In this document: in pieces, positions 21,101 through 27,742 of the stretch
How the letters are laid out: every line of letters begins with the position of its first letter
How positions within the stretch are numbered: the stretch's first letter is position 1
From: Amnibacterium flavum
GTDB taxonomy: Bacteria; Actinomycetota; Actinomycetes; Actinomycetales; Microbacteriaceae
Assembly (NCBI RefSeq): GCF_003097495.1
Contig: NZ_QEOP01000001.1
Coordinates: forward strand, 558,001-622,000
Direction: 5' to 3'
Length of the DNA stretch: 64,000 nucleotides
Made by a program: the position numbers and the translations under genes
The notes under the pieces: model-generated
Told to the model about the DNA's origin: nothing
What the model saw: only the letters and a program-made list of their open reading frames with translations
The model's database searches: none

Positions 21101-21350
21101 CCGCGGAGGTCGTGACGGTGAACAGCACGGTGAGTCCGAACTGCTTCGCGATGGTCATGGTCGAGGACGCGGCGGCTGCTGCGGGCTCGACGGCCACCAG
21201 GGAACCGCCGACGCCGACGACGATCGCCACGACGAGAGCGGTGAGCACTCGACCCGTGCGCATCAGGCGAGGCGGGCGGCCAGGCGTTCGCGACGAGTTC
21301 GCTCGGCCTGCGCCGCGGCTCTCATCGATGACTGCGGATTGATCGGACAT
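15162..21350 (-). CDS. giant membrane-anchored surface protein 2 (FN3-like plus TSP3-like repeats)
   Basis: Paralogue of the 3706-13344 protein, 2062 aa from the ATG at 21350 (an ATG 33 nt upstream is possible but less well placed). A long N-terminal leader contains a membrane segment (about residues 44-60, VLTALVVAIVVGVGGSLVAV, then AAAA). Residues about 270-1080 hold eight FN3-like modules. About 1096-1957 are DxDGDGIPN repeats. The C-terminus is a linker, one membrane segment (LVLGGVSLLLLLAGAWFLL) and an Arg-rich tail (RRRRRRES). There is no LPxTG. The function is inferred as surface adhesion or calcium-dependent matrix. The Asp-rich array contains a recent 708-bp duplication. The gene ends 25 nt before a strong bidirectional terminator. 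Confidence 0.88.
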   Translation of the reverse strand: MSDQSAVIDESRGAGRANSSRTPGRPPRLMRTGRVLTALVVAIVVGVGGSLVAVEPAAAAASSTMTIAKQFGLTVLFTVTTSAAPTSGKLRITATGGPDDETLIYDDISQTATRTEQLVPVTKGGTWTFSVASLDGSVAPSAPVTTAVDDWRPTFVQNADRSLTATFPPPNTTNQNDTYFVTIFGLTDSSGNGPFGYVPGQNGKSVTTVTIPADQMTPGVVYDTHLRYEIAISPNIGPTAPNMVPAKYWVQPKVSRSYGAPSNFAVAPFDGRVDLSWATPLDPPPSPTYRVDYRAVGAANWSSVPVNAATSYTVNGLTNGTNYEFRVFTLNGASQELPTETLQATPVRVPDAPSVTGAASADGALVVSASFPSSAAAPSDPARAVWEVAPAGTSSWSVRTPSTSAPYTLGGLTNGTAYSVRVRAVNGTGSTQGASAGPFTPYALPAGPLVGTPVQKVRSFTVAAGYPATVGAPVVSTEWQLGRVVGGAVAAGDWVAATPAEAAGVFTFSSGLTSGNDYRVRTRSVNATGAGAWTESATVRVIDVPAVPAIRSVTAGDTILTADVDLGATDARPSDLSRAVVQASTDGGDTWSTVTAVVVSGKLEIRNRVNGAPHLLRIRGVNDVGTSAYSAESAAVAPVAAPATPSFGAVRIGDGTGTAAFSQPSTTESPAAQTELRVLEWTSSTVSTVVAGNTPTLLDGAVTASGLENGKVYTIEGRSLNAAGASNWASTARFTPLAVPSAPTLGTPTPEDGSVTISAAFDTAASRISDPADAIWEISTTDPTVWHTVTATQVSPSLYRISGLTNGVALRIRVTAVNATGAGAPAVSTDVTPIEAPADPTIHSVAAQDGALLVDATIPDSAAAPATTLTWEVAPMTFAANDGDDEISVGPPSAGTVLADSVAVPPHGWTQSLGAWTTTTATLVDGKWRIDGLDNGTSYRVRLTVSNTSGASEPRVSANSTPFGSPAAPVFRAAGAQNSAISAALVPNATPAAPVDSLEWQVALVTGPTAGQWRTVAVSPLDSLQLGSGAQAETVGYAYRLSGLANGTDYQVRVRAANVRGAGPWTAWSTTLTPAATSVPGEVPTPDPTPGTPAPDTDNDGVPNIDDPDVDGDGIPNATDPDIDGDGIANVFDPDVDGDGTLNGNDSDADGDRVPNASDPTPLGIGTLTDIDGDGIPNESDPDMDGDGVANVFDPDIDGDGIPNATDPTPAGPGSQPGDTGPGNLTDIDGDGIPNAIDPDVDGDGIANVFDPDVDGDGTPNGTDPDADGDGTANGSDSTPLGIGTLTDIDGDGIPNESDPDIDGDGIVNVLDPDIDGDGIPNATDPTPAGPGSQPGDTGIGRNDDLDGDGIPNGIDPDVDGDGIANVFDPDVDGDGTLNGNDSDADGDRVPNASDPTPLGIGTLTDIDGDGIPNESDPDMDGDGVANVFDPDIDGDGIPNATDPTPAGPGSQPGDTGPGNLTDIDGDGIPNAIDPDVDGDGIANVFDPDVDGDGTPNGTDPDADGDGTANGSDSTPLGIGTLTDIDGDGIPNESDPDIDGDGIVNVLDPDIDGDGIPNATDPTPAGPGSQPGSTGPGRPGDIDGDGIPDQIDDDIDGDGIPNGIDPDVDGDGIPNGSDPDVDGDGIPNGSDPDVDGDGIPNGQDDDIDGDGIPNGSDPDVDGDGIPNGSDPDVDGDGIPNGSDPDVDGDGIVNVYDPDVDGDGIPNASDPDADGDGIPNASDPTPNGIGTEQDLDGDGIPNGDDTDMDGDGRNNSSDGDIDGDGIPNGTDTTPAGPGSGSGDTGPGTVTDTDGDGIPNGSDPDVDGDGIPNGQDPDVDGDGIPNGLDPDVDGDGIPNGSDPDIDGDGIPNATDPDIDGDGIANVFDPDVDGDGIPNGSDPDIDGDGTPNALDPTPNGIGSLDDIDGDGIPNDRDGDIDGDGTPNHEDGDIDGDGIPNAQDPDMDGDGTPNGSDSTPNGPERDIALPTTSPTSTGAKGKTSTRSGSLAAGSPAAEGTTQNILLAKGGTTRTASVDAATSPEAETVSDAPADLTAQLVLGGVSLLLLLAGAWFLLARRRRRRES
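15478..18062 (-). repeat. TSP3-like Asp-rich repeat array (giant protein 2)
   Basis: About 2.6 kb encodes some 860 residues of DxDGDGIPNxxDPD units with spacers such as TPAGPGSQPGDTGPG and TPLGIGT. The unit pattern is the same as in the first giant protein but the spacer set is different. Confidence 0.9.
16641..18056 (-). repeat. 708-bp near-identical tandem duplication inside giant gene 2
   Basis: The landmark ctgcgagccggggcc occurs at 16641, 16995, 17349 and 17703. Positions 16641 and 17349, and 16995 and 17703, are exactly 708 bp apart (236 codons). The stretches 16660-17275 and 17368-17983 look near identical, including synonymous positions, which indicates recent duplication or homogenisation. 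Confidence 0.88.
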
Positions 21351-21459
21351 CTGTGTGTTCCCCCTGATAGATCGGGTGCGCACACGACGAACCGGCCGCC
21401 GTCACCGGCGTCAGCTCTCCGAAAAATGCCCCCGACGCTGAACCCCGTTCCCCCGGCTA
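21351..21459 (-). promoter_or_regulatory. leader of giant gene 2
   Basis: The minus-strand leader has an AGGGGGAA-type ribosome-binding sequence about 9 nt before the ATG and a GGGGGCAT block (21426-21434) at nearly the same distance from the start as in giant gene 1. TTTACTGT further upstream (around 21470-21478) may hold the -10 (TACTGT). Confidence 0.4.
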
Positions 21460-21804
21460 TCAGCGCTTTGACAGTAAAACCGCCGGGCGATCGAGCGACA
21501 ATCCCCCCTTCAGGGTCCTCCGGGGGAAAGCTTCGCTCTGCGAACACCGCGCACCGTGGACCGGCTCCGGACGGCTCTGGGCGACGGGAAGCGGGTGGTC
21601 GGCCGGTGGTCCCGCAGCGGATCGGCGGGCGGCGCGCCATTCGCCCAGGAGGAGCAGGCCGACGCCGATCAGGAGCGAGACGGCGGAGAGGGTCCACAGC
21701 AGTGCGACGTCAGCCGGCTCGTCGCCCGTCGCCGTCATGCGGACGGCCACGGCCGGGTCGCCGACGGACGCCAGTGCCGCGGCGAGCGCCGCGTGTGCTG
21801 ACAT
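21460..21804 (-). CDS. possible small membrane protein with sortase-like C-terminal signal (uncertain)
   Basis: 114 codons from the ATG at 21804, or 115 from the adjacent ATG at 21807, with GGGGAG directly upstream. Residues about 20-65 read ...MTATGDEPADV, a hydrophobic segment (ALLWTLSAVSLLIGVGLLLL) and then RAARR, which resembles an xxATG sorting motif, membrane span and positive tail. The tail then continues for about 45 low-complexity residues, which is not typical of sorted proteins. A TACTGT -10-like element lies upstream (around 21910-21915). It could be a real small surface protein, a degenerate remnant of a larger one, or spurious. Confidence 0.35.
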   Translation of the reverse strand: MSAHAALAAALASVGDPAVAVRMTATGDEPADVALLWTLSAVSLLIGVGLLLLGEWRAARRSAAGPPADHPLPVAQSRPEPVHGARCSQSEAFPRRTLKGGLSLDRPAVLLSKR

Positions 21805-21843
21805 CATCTCTCCCCTGGTTCCGGTCCGAGCGCACGCCGAAGG

Positions 21844-21863
21844 AGCGCCGACGTATCGGCGCT
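21844..21863. other. inverted repeat upstream of the small membrane ORF
   Basis: AGCGCCGA-cgta-TCGGCGCT forms an 8-bp stem with a 4-nt loop. It may be the leader hairpin of the ORF ending at 21460. I see no gene in 21864-22007. Confidence 0.5.
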
Positions 21864-22007
21864 GCGAGCGGTGCGGCCGGTCGATCGCCTCGCGATCCGG
21901 AACCGGCTCGAACAGTAAAGCGGCTCCGCTTCCCGACCGCGAACCGATTCCGAGGCGATGGGGCCCGAACGTTCGCGAGGCGAACCAATCAGCCCGGGAT
22001 CAGGGTC

Positions 22008-22865
22008 TCAGCGGACGAACGCGTACCAGATCATCAGCATGGTCATGAGGAAACCGGCGAGGAAGTTGACCCAGAGGAAGCGGCGCCACCCGGCATTCGC
22101 GCGCTCCGAGTCGGCATCGGTGATCGTGACGAAGGGGAGCACGTTGAGCGCGTAGGGGATGACCACGATCGCCGCGAGCGGCCCCGGCCACTCGGTGAAG
22201 AGCAGCAGCACGCCCGCCGCCAGGTAGCCGGCGAGCGAGAAGATCACGGTGCGGCGCGCGCCGATGACGGTTGCGATGGAACCGATGCCACCCGCCCGGT
22301 CGGCGGTGACGTCCTGCACGGCTCCGAACGCATGGGAGGCGATGCCCCAGAGGAAGTAGGCGACGAGCAGCGCGACGAGCGGTCCGTCGAACACCGTTCC
22401 CGCGAGCACGAGTCCGTACACGGCGGGCGAGACGAAGTGGGTGCTCGAGGTGAGCGAGTCGAGGAAGGGACGCTCTTTGAACCGCAGGCCGGGGGCGCTG
22501 TAGGCGATGACCGCGAAGATGCTGATGGCGAGCACCAGCCACGACGCCGGTCCGCCGAGCAGCACGAGCACCACGAGGAAGGGCACGTTGGTGATGACCA
22601 CGGCCCAGAGCGTCACCCGATGCATGCTGCGGTCGAGCACTGCACCCTCGACCCCGCCCTTGCGCGGATTGCGCAGGTCGCTCTCGTAGTCGAAGACGTC
22701 GTTGATGCCGTACATCGCGAGGTTGTACGGAATGAGGAAGTAGATCGTGCCGATGATCAGGGTCGCGTCAATCCGACCGGTCGACAGCAGGTAGGCGGCG
22801 GCGAACGGGAACGCGGTGTTGACCCACGACAGCGGACGCGATGAGACGAACAGACCTCGGATCAT
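22008..22865 (-). CDS. crtEb: lycopene elongase, UbiA-family prenyltransferase
   Basis: Integral membrane prenyltransferase, 285 aa. In C50 carotenoid synthesis it adds two dimethylallyl units to lycopene, giving flavuxanthin-type products. The UbiA signature is present: NLAMYGINDVFDYESD (first Asp-rich motif, NDxxDxxxD) and the second motif around QDVTADRAGGIGSIAT. It has about eight hydrophobic segments. The ATG at 22865 overlaps the crtYf stop codon by 4 nt (ATGA). Last gene of the carotenoid operon, as in Corynebacterium. Confidence 0.93.
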   Translation of the reverse strand: MIRGLFVSSRPLSWVNTAFPFAAAYLLSTGRIDATLIIGTIYFLIPYNLAMYGINDVFDYESDLRNPRKGGVEGAVLDRSMHRVTLWAVVITNVPFLVVLVLLGGPASWLVLAISIFAVIAYSAPGLRFKERPFLDSLTSSTHFVSPAVYGLVLAGTVFDGPLVALLVAYFLWGIASHAFGAVQDVTADRAGGIGSIATVIGARRTVIFSLAGYLAAGVLLLFTEWPGPLAAIVVIPYALNVLPFVTITDADSERANAGWRRFLWVNFLAGFLMTMLMIWYAFVR

Positions 22866-23176
22866 GCGGTGGCCCTTCTCGCCGGGAGCAGCAGCCAGAG
22901 CGCCGGGAGTCCGAGGCCCGCAGCGACGGCGTAGGCGAAGTCCTCGATCGGCGCGAGACCGATCCGGATGCCGCTGACGTGGTCGGAGTCGTACGCGACG
23001 ATGCCGAGGCCGATGATCACGTTGTCGAACACCGCCGTGGCCAGCACCACTGCCGCCGTGGTGAGAGCGAGCAGCCGGAGTCGACGCGCGCGACCGTCCC
23101 GTTCGCGGAGGACCGCCGCGACCGCGACCAGGAGCACGAGCAGGAGGAAGGGCGCGTTGATCAGCAGGTAGGTCAC
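22862..23176 (-). CDS. crtYf: C50 carotenoid epsilon-cyclase subunit
   Basis: Small membrane protein, 104 aa with three hydrophobic segments, of the lycopene cyclase domain family. With CrtYe it forms a heterodimeric cyclase that closes the rings of C50 carotenoids. The sequence ends in an Arg-rich tail (LLLPARRATA). It overlaps crtYe and crtEb by 4 nt each, which implies translational coupling of the two cyclase halves. The assignment of Yf versus Ye rests on gene order. Confidence 0.88.
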   Translation of the reverse strand: MTYLLINAPFLLLVLLVAVAAVLRERDGRARRLRLLALTTAAVVLATAVFDNVIIGLGIVAYDSDHVSGIRIGLAPIEDFAYAVAAGLGLPALWLLLPARRATA

Positions 23177-23499
23177 CGCACCGCCCCTTTCCGCGGTGCA
23201 TTGAGGGCACCGAAGACATCCATCGCCGTGTAGATCAGCAGCGCAAGGAAGACGGGTTCCTCGAGCGGGAGCTCGGGCGCGAGCTGAATGCCGGTCAGAA
23301 CCGACGTCTCACCCCGGAAGAACACTCCCGTCGCGATGCCGATGAGATCCCAGACGAGGAACAGCACGAGCCCGGCGACGAGGACCACGGCCGCCCGGCG
23401 CGCGTCCCGCCAGAAGAACAGGCCGAAGCGGCGGTCGAGGACGACCATTCCGACCAGCGAGACGAGAAGTCCCCCGAGGTAGAGGAATCCCACCGTCAC
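23173..23499 (-). CDS. crtYe: C50 carotenoid epsilon-cyclase subunit
   Basis: Membrane protein of 108 aa from a GTG start at 23499 (GTGA overlap with the crtI stop). It has three hydrophobic segments and contains the cyclase-domain motif PLEEPVFLALLIYTAMD, typical of the CrtYe/CrtYc half of heterodimeric lycopene cyclases. It works with CrtYf on the elongated C50 precursor. Whether the product is the epsilon type (decaprenoxanthin), beta or gamma cannot be told from the sequence. Confidence 0.88.
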   Translation of the reverse strand: MTVGFLYLGGLLVSLVGMVVLDRRFGLFFWRDARRAAVVLVAGLVLFLVWDLIGIATGVFFRGETSVLTGIQLAPELPLEEPVFLALLIYTAMDVFGALNAPRKGAVR

Positions 23500-25079
23500 G
23501 CCCGCGCGGGTTCGGGCAGCGGGCCGGCGCTGACGTCGCCGCGCACGCGCTTGAGCACGAGCTCGGCACTGATCAGGCACATGGGCAGACCGATGCCGGG
23601 GATGGTCGACCCGCCGGCGTAGTAGAGGCCGGTCAGGCGCGAACTCACGTTCTTGGCGCGGAAGAACGCGCTCTGCCGCAGCGTGTGCGCCGGTCCGAGT
23701 GCCGATCCCATCCACGCCCCGAGGTCGGCCTCGAGATCTCCGGGGCCGAGCGTGCGCCGCACGACGACGCGCTCGGCGAGATCCGGTATCCCCGCCCACG
23801 CGGCCACCTGCGCGATCGCCGCATCGGCCGCGCGTTCGACGAGGTCGGAACCGGCGCCGCCCACGCCTCCACGCCCGATTCCGGGGTCGGGCGGGACGGG
23901 AACGAGGATGAAGACGTTCTCGTGCCCTGCCGGTGCGACGCTCGGATCGGTCGCAGACGGCTTGCAGACGTAGATCGATGCCGGATCGGGAATGGACGCG
24001 TTCGGGCCGAAGATCGAGTCGAAGTTGCCCTTCCAGTCGTCGACGAAGAAGAGGGTGTGGTGCGGCAGTTCGGGCAGGCTGCCGCGCACTCCGAGGTACA
24101 CGAGCACTGCGCCGGGTCCGGCCTGCCGCCGATCCCACCAGCGCTGGGGGTAGCTCTGCAGCTTCTCCGGCAGAAGTCCGGTCTCGGCGGCGTGGAGGTC
24201 GTTCGTGGCGACGACCGTGCCGGCGGCGTGGACGACTTCGACGCCGTCACGACCCCGGTAGCGGATGCCGATGACGCTGGGTTTGCCGCCTCCGATGGGC
24301 TTGGTGACGATCTTGGTGACCGGCGTTCCGCGGTGGATGCGGACGCCGGCGTCTTCTGCGAGGCGTTCGAGGGACTCGATGATCGTGTACATGCCTCCCT
24401 GGGGATACAGCACTCCGTCGTCGAGGTCGAGGTGGCTCATCAGGTGGTACATGCTGGGCACCGTGAACGGCGAGCCCCCGAGGAACACGGCCGGATAGCC
24501 GAGGAGGCGGCGGATCCTCTCGTCGCCGAAGCTCGAGCGCACGAAACGGTCGAGCGGTTCGAGGAGAAGGCGGACGAGTCGTCCCGTCCGACGGACGACC
24601 TCTCTCGAGAAGACGGGGCGGAGGTCGGCGAAGGTGCTGTAGAGGAACCGCTCCTTCGCGAGCTCGTAGGTCTCCCCCGCGGAATCGAGGTAGGACTCGA
24701 GTGCCGTACCCGCGCCGGGGTCGAGACTCTCGAACAGCGCGACGTTGCTCTCGCGATCCGCGGCGATCTCGATGCGCTCGCCCACGGCGCCCGGTGCGGT
24801 CGGCTCGTAGACCACCGCGTAGCCGGGATCGAGGAGGCGGAGATCGAGCTGCTCCTCCGCACTCGTCCCGAGCAGGCGGTAGAAGTGTTCGAACACCTCG
24901 GGCATCAGGTACCAGGACGGGCCCGTGTCGAAGCGGAAGCCCTGGGACTCCCAGCTGCCGGCGCGGCCTCCGACCTCGTCCCGCGCCTCGAACAGGTCGA
25001 CCTCGTACCCTTCGCGGGCGAGGAGGGCCGCGGTGGCGAGCCCGCTGATGCCTCCGCCGATGATCGCTGCGCGCTTCAC
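23496..25079 (-). CDS. crtI: phytoene desaturase
   Basis: FAD-dependent desaturase of 527 aa that converts phytoene to lycopene. The N-terminal dinucleotide fold is AAIIGGGISGLATAALLAREGYEV, ending in the family motif EARDEVGGRAGSW. The C-terminal CrtI motif is visible (GLYYAGGSTIPGIGLPMCLISAELV). ATG at 25079; 4-nt overlaps with crtB upstream and crtYe downstream. Length is normal for the family. Confidence 0.96.
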   Translation of the reverse strand: MKRAAIIGGGISGLATAALLAREGYEVDLFEARDEVGGRAGSWESQGFRFDTGPSWYLMPEVFEHFYRLLGTSAEEQLDLRLLDPGYAVVYEPTAPGAVGERIEIAADRESNVALFESLDPGAGTALESYLDSAGETYELAKERFLYSTFADLRPVFSREVVRRTGRLVRLLLEPLDRFVRSSFGDERIRRLLGYPAVFLGGSPFTVPSMYHLMSHLDLDDGVLYPQGGMYTIIESLERLAEDAGVRIHRGTPVTKIVTKPIGGGKPSVIGIRYRGRDGVEVVHAAGTVVATNDLHAAETGLLPEKLQSYPQRWWDRRQAGPGAVLVYLGVRGSLPELPHHTLFFVDDWKGNFDSIFGPNASIPDPASIYVCKPSATDPSVAPAGHENVFILVPVPPDPGIGRGGVGGAGSDLVERAADAAIAQVAAWAGIPDLAERVVVRRTLGPGDLEADLGAWMGSALGPAHTLRQSAFFRAKNVSSRLTGLYYAGGSTIPGIGLPMCLISAELVLKRVRGDVSAGPLPEPARA

Positions 25080-25948
25080 TGTCGTCTCCGATCGAGAGCG
25101 GCCGAGATGAGCAGCCGGATCTTGATGCTGTTGGGCACGCTCACACGTGTGGTGGCGAGTTCCGCGGCGGGGGTTCGGCGGATACGCGCCGAGAGCTCCG
25201 CGAAGAGGCCGTGCGCTGCGGCGACCGCACGGCGACTGCCCCGCGGGAGCGATCCGATCGTCTCCGCCGCGACGCGCAGATCGGCGTCGAGATCATCCGC
25301 GAGCCGGTTCTTGGTCGCCTCGTCGAACGCGTCGACGCTGACACCCGGGAAGTAGCTGCGACCGAGCGAGCCGAAGTCGGTCGCGAGGTCGCGGAGGAAG
25401 TTGACCTTCTGGAAGGCCGCCCCGAGCGCCCTCGCGCCGCGCACGAACTCCGCGCGCTTTCCCGGTGAGACGCGTCGCCCCGACAGGAATGCGGCGAGGC
25501 ACATGAGCCCGACCACTTCGGCCGAGCCGTAGACGTACTCCTCGAACGTCTCGGGGGTGTACTCGGTCACCTCGAGGTCGGCGCGCATCGAGCGGAAGAA
25601 GGGAGCGGTGAGTTCGTCGCCGAATCCGACGGCGCGGGCCGTCGTCGCGAAGGCGTGCACGACCAGATCGGTGCTGTACCCGGTCTTCAGGGCTCGTTCG
25701 ACCTCGGCCTCGTAGTCGTCGAGACGTTCACGCGTCTCCGCCCGGTCGATGCCGAGATCTGCGGCGACCCCGTCGACGATCTCATCGGCGACCCGGACGA
25801 GGGCGTAGATGTTCGACACGTGGCGGCGCTCGGTCCGGCCGAGCAGCCGGGAGGCGAGCCCGAAGGACGTCGAGTACCGGCCGATGACGACGGAGGAGGC
25901 CCGCTCCGCGACTGTGAGGTAGAGCCGGGTCGCCGCGGTCTCGCTCAT
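25076..25948 (-). CDS. crtB: phytoene synthase
   Basis: Squalene/phytoene synthase of 290 aa that condenses two GGPP to phytoene. Both Asp-rich motifs are visible: VADEIVDG (DxxxD, about residues 54-58) and NFLRDLATDFGSLGRSYFPG (RDxxxD), plus the family stretch YCYGSA-like YVYGSAEVVG. The ATG at 25948 overlaps the idsA stop codon by 4 nt. Confidence 0.95.
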   Translation of the reverse strand: MSETAATRLYLTVAERASSVVIGRYSTSFGLASRLLGRTERRHVSNIYALVRVADEIVDGVAADLGIDRAETRERLDDYEAEVERALKTGYSTDLVVHAFATTARAVGFGDELTAPFFRSMRADLEVTEYTPETFEEYVYGSAEVVGLMCLAAFLSGRRVSPGKRAEFVRGARALGAAFQKVNFLRDLATDFGSLGRSYFPGVSVDAFDEATKNRLADDLDADLRVAAETIGSLPRGSRRAVAAAHGLFAELSARIRRTPAAELATTRVSVPNSIKIRLLISAALDRRRQ

Positions 25949-27039
25949 TTGTCCCGCTCCAGGGCCCTCACCGCGATGGGACGCAGCCGTTCGCCGACTG
26001 CGGCGGGGAGCTGTTCGAGTACCGCGATGGCTGCGGCCGCGTGCCGTGAGGCGAGCGCTCGTGTCGCGCTCTCGGCGCCGCAGGCGATGAGCAGGCGACG
26101 CGCCTCGTCGGCGTCCTCGGTCGTCAGGTCGGACCGGCCGAAGTAGCGGGCGATCTCGGGCCAGAGCGGTGTCGTCGCGGCATGGGCGACGGGCAGCGTG
26201 CTCTTGCCCTCCCGGAGGTCGCCGAGCGTGCTCTTCCCGGTGCGGGCCTCGTCGCCGAAGAGCCCCAGGAGATCGTCGGTGGCCTGGTACGCGATGCCGA
26301 TCTCCCGCCCGAACTCGCCGAGCAGGTCGCCCGTGCGCTCGTCGGCTCCGGCGAGCACGGCACCCGCTTGGAGAGGGGCCTCGAAGGTGTAGACCGCGGT
26401 CTTGAGGCGCGCCATGTCGAGGACTTTGGCGATGCTCGGCACGGACGCCGACATGGAGAAGTCGACATCGGCGAGTTCTCCTGCGGCCGAGGCGAAGAGC
26501 GCCCAGTCGACGAGCTGGAGCACCTTCTCGCGCACGACGTCGTCGAGGCGGGCGCTCTCGACGAGGCGGTACACCCCGGCGAGCGCCAGGTCGCCGGCGA
26601 TGACGGCCGCCGACATGCCCCGGTGCTCGGCGGCGGGGATGGGGATGCCCGCCGTCGTGGCGATGTCGCGGTAGCTTCCGGACACGTTGGGCAGGCCGCG
26701 CCGGGTGAAGTCGCGGTCGATGACGTCGTCGTGGACGATCAGGGCGGTGTGCAGCAGTTCGAAGGCCGCCCCGACGCGAGCGGCCTGGGTCTCGTCGGTG
26801 CCGCCGAGCCCCTCGTAGGCGGCGAGGACGAGCAGCGGACGGAATCGTTTGCCGCCCGACGCGCTCGATTCGAGGCGGCCCCACAGGCGCTCGTAGCGGT
26901 CGTCGATCGATCGCGCGCGTGCCGAGGCTAGGCTGAAGTACTCGCGGAGAACGGCGTCCACGGCACTGCTGCCATCGACGGCGTCGTTCGCCCCACCGAA
27001 TGAGCCACTGCGGAGTGGCTGAGAGCGGGTGCGGTCCAC
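25945..27039 (-). CDS. idsA: geranylgeranyl diphosphate synthase (polyprenyl synthetase)
   Basis: Trans-prenyltransferase, about 364 aa from the GTG at 27039, supplying GGPP to CrtB. The first Asp-rich motif DDVID is at about residues 104-108, the second (TDDLLGLFGD) in the C-terminal third, with GKRFRPLL upstream. The start is uncertain: 27039 has only a weak ribosome-binding site, and a GTG in SAVDAVLREYF would also work. First gene of the six-gene carotenoid operon in which every junction is a 4-nt start/stop overlap. Also called crtE. Divergent from idi with about 30 nt between them. Confidence 0.92.
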   Translation of the reverse strand: MDRTRSQPLRSGSFGGANDAVDGSSAVDAVLREYFSLASARARSIDDRYERLWGRLESSASGGKRFRPLLVLAAYEGLGGTDETQAARVGAAFELLHTALIVHDDVIDRDFTRRGLPNVSGSYRDIATTAGIPIPAAEHRGMSAAVIAGDLALAGVYRLVESARLDDVVREKVLQLVDWALFASAAGELADVDFSMSASVPSIAKVLDMARLKTAVYTFEAPLQAGAVLAGADERTGDLLGEFGREIGIAYQATDDLLGLFGDEARTGKSTLGDLREGKSTLPVAHAATTPLWPEIARYFGRSDLTTEDADEARRLLIACGAESATRALASRHAAAAIAVLEQLPAAVGERLRPIAVRALERDK

Positions 27040-27069
27040 GAGGGCCAGTGTTCCATAGGCGACAGGATC

Positions 27070-27603
27070 ATGACTGTGAGCGATGAGTCGGTTGTGCTGC
27101 TCGATGAGCAGGGCGCACCCATCGGAACCGCCCTCAAGGCAGACGTGCACACGACGGACACTCCCCTGCATCTGGCGTTCTCCTGCCACCTGAGCGACCG
27201 CGACGGCCGCCTGCTCGTGACCCGCCGGGCGCTGGGCAAGCGCGCCTGGCCCGGGGTGTGGACCAACTCGTTCTGCGGTCATCCGGCTCCGGGCGAGTCG
27301 ATGGAGGACGCCGTCCGTCGTCGTGGGCGGTTCGAGCTCGGTGTGGAGCTGACCGATCTGCAGCTCGCTGTCCCCGACTTCCGCTACCGGGCGGTCGATG
27401 CCTCGGGCATCGTCGAGAACGAGGTCTGCCCGGTCTACCGCGCGGTGATCGACTCCGAGCTGGCTCCCGATCCGACCGAGGTGATGGAGTGGATGTGGGT
27501 CGACGAGTCCGACTTCGCCCGCACGGTCGCCTCGGCACCGTTCGCGTTCAGCCCCTGGCTGGTCCTGCAGCTCCCGGCCCTGGCGCGAACCCCCGCCCAC
27601 TAG
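27070..27603 (+). CDS. idi: isopentenyl-diphosphate delta-isomerase (type I)
   Basis: Nudix-fold enzyme of 177 aa that interconverts IPP and DMAPP, supplying starter units for GGPP and for the C50 elongation step. Visible are the catalytic Cys in NSFCGHP (Cys69), the Nudix-like segment PGESMEDAVRRRGRFELGV and the metal/acid site EVMEWMWV. Start: ATG 27070, with ACAGGA very close; a GTG at 27076 would have better spacing to that AGGA. It is divergent from the crt operon, so the two probably share a control region. Confidence 0.95.
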   Translation: MTVSDESVVLLDEQGAPIGTALKADVHTTDTPLHLAFSCHLSDRDGRLLVTRRALGKRAWPGVWTNSFCGHPAPGESMEDAVRRRGRFELGVELTDLQLAVPDFRYRAVDASGIVENEVCPVYRAVIDSELAPDPTEVMEWMWVDESDFARTVASAPFAFSPWLVLQLPALARTPAH

Positions 27604-27742
27604 CCCGACCCGGCACGCCGGGTCGAGCAGGCTGGTCGCGCGCCTTCCAAGCCCCAACGATGGGCGTTCCGGGCGAGCGCGCACGTTCCGGCCGGCCCCG
27701 CACGCCGCAACGTGCGCGTACCCCCGGTAACTCGGATGACGG
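27604..27742. terminator. convergent intergenic region with two inverted repeats
   Basis: CGACCCGGC/GCCGGGTCG (27606-27625) lies just after the idi stop. A longer-range repeat, CGCGCACGTT (27678-27687) with AACGTGCGCG (27709-27718), follows. Neither has a T-run; together they probably end idi and dcd transcripts. No gene is seen here. Confidence 0.5.

Noticed and set aside
15576-22844. Stop-free plus-strand reading frame of over 2400 codons opposite giant gene 2 and the genes beside it
   Set aside because: It is an artefact of the repeated GAC/GGC/GTC-rich codons of the Asp-rich array, whose complement has no stops. Its product is a monotonous VRDAVAVDVG series, it has no ribosome-binding site, and it crosses several real genes.
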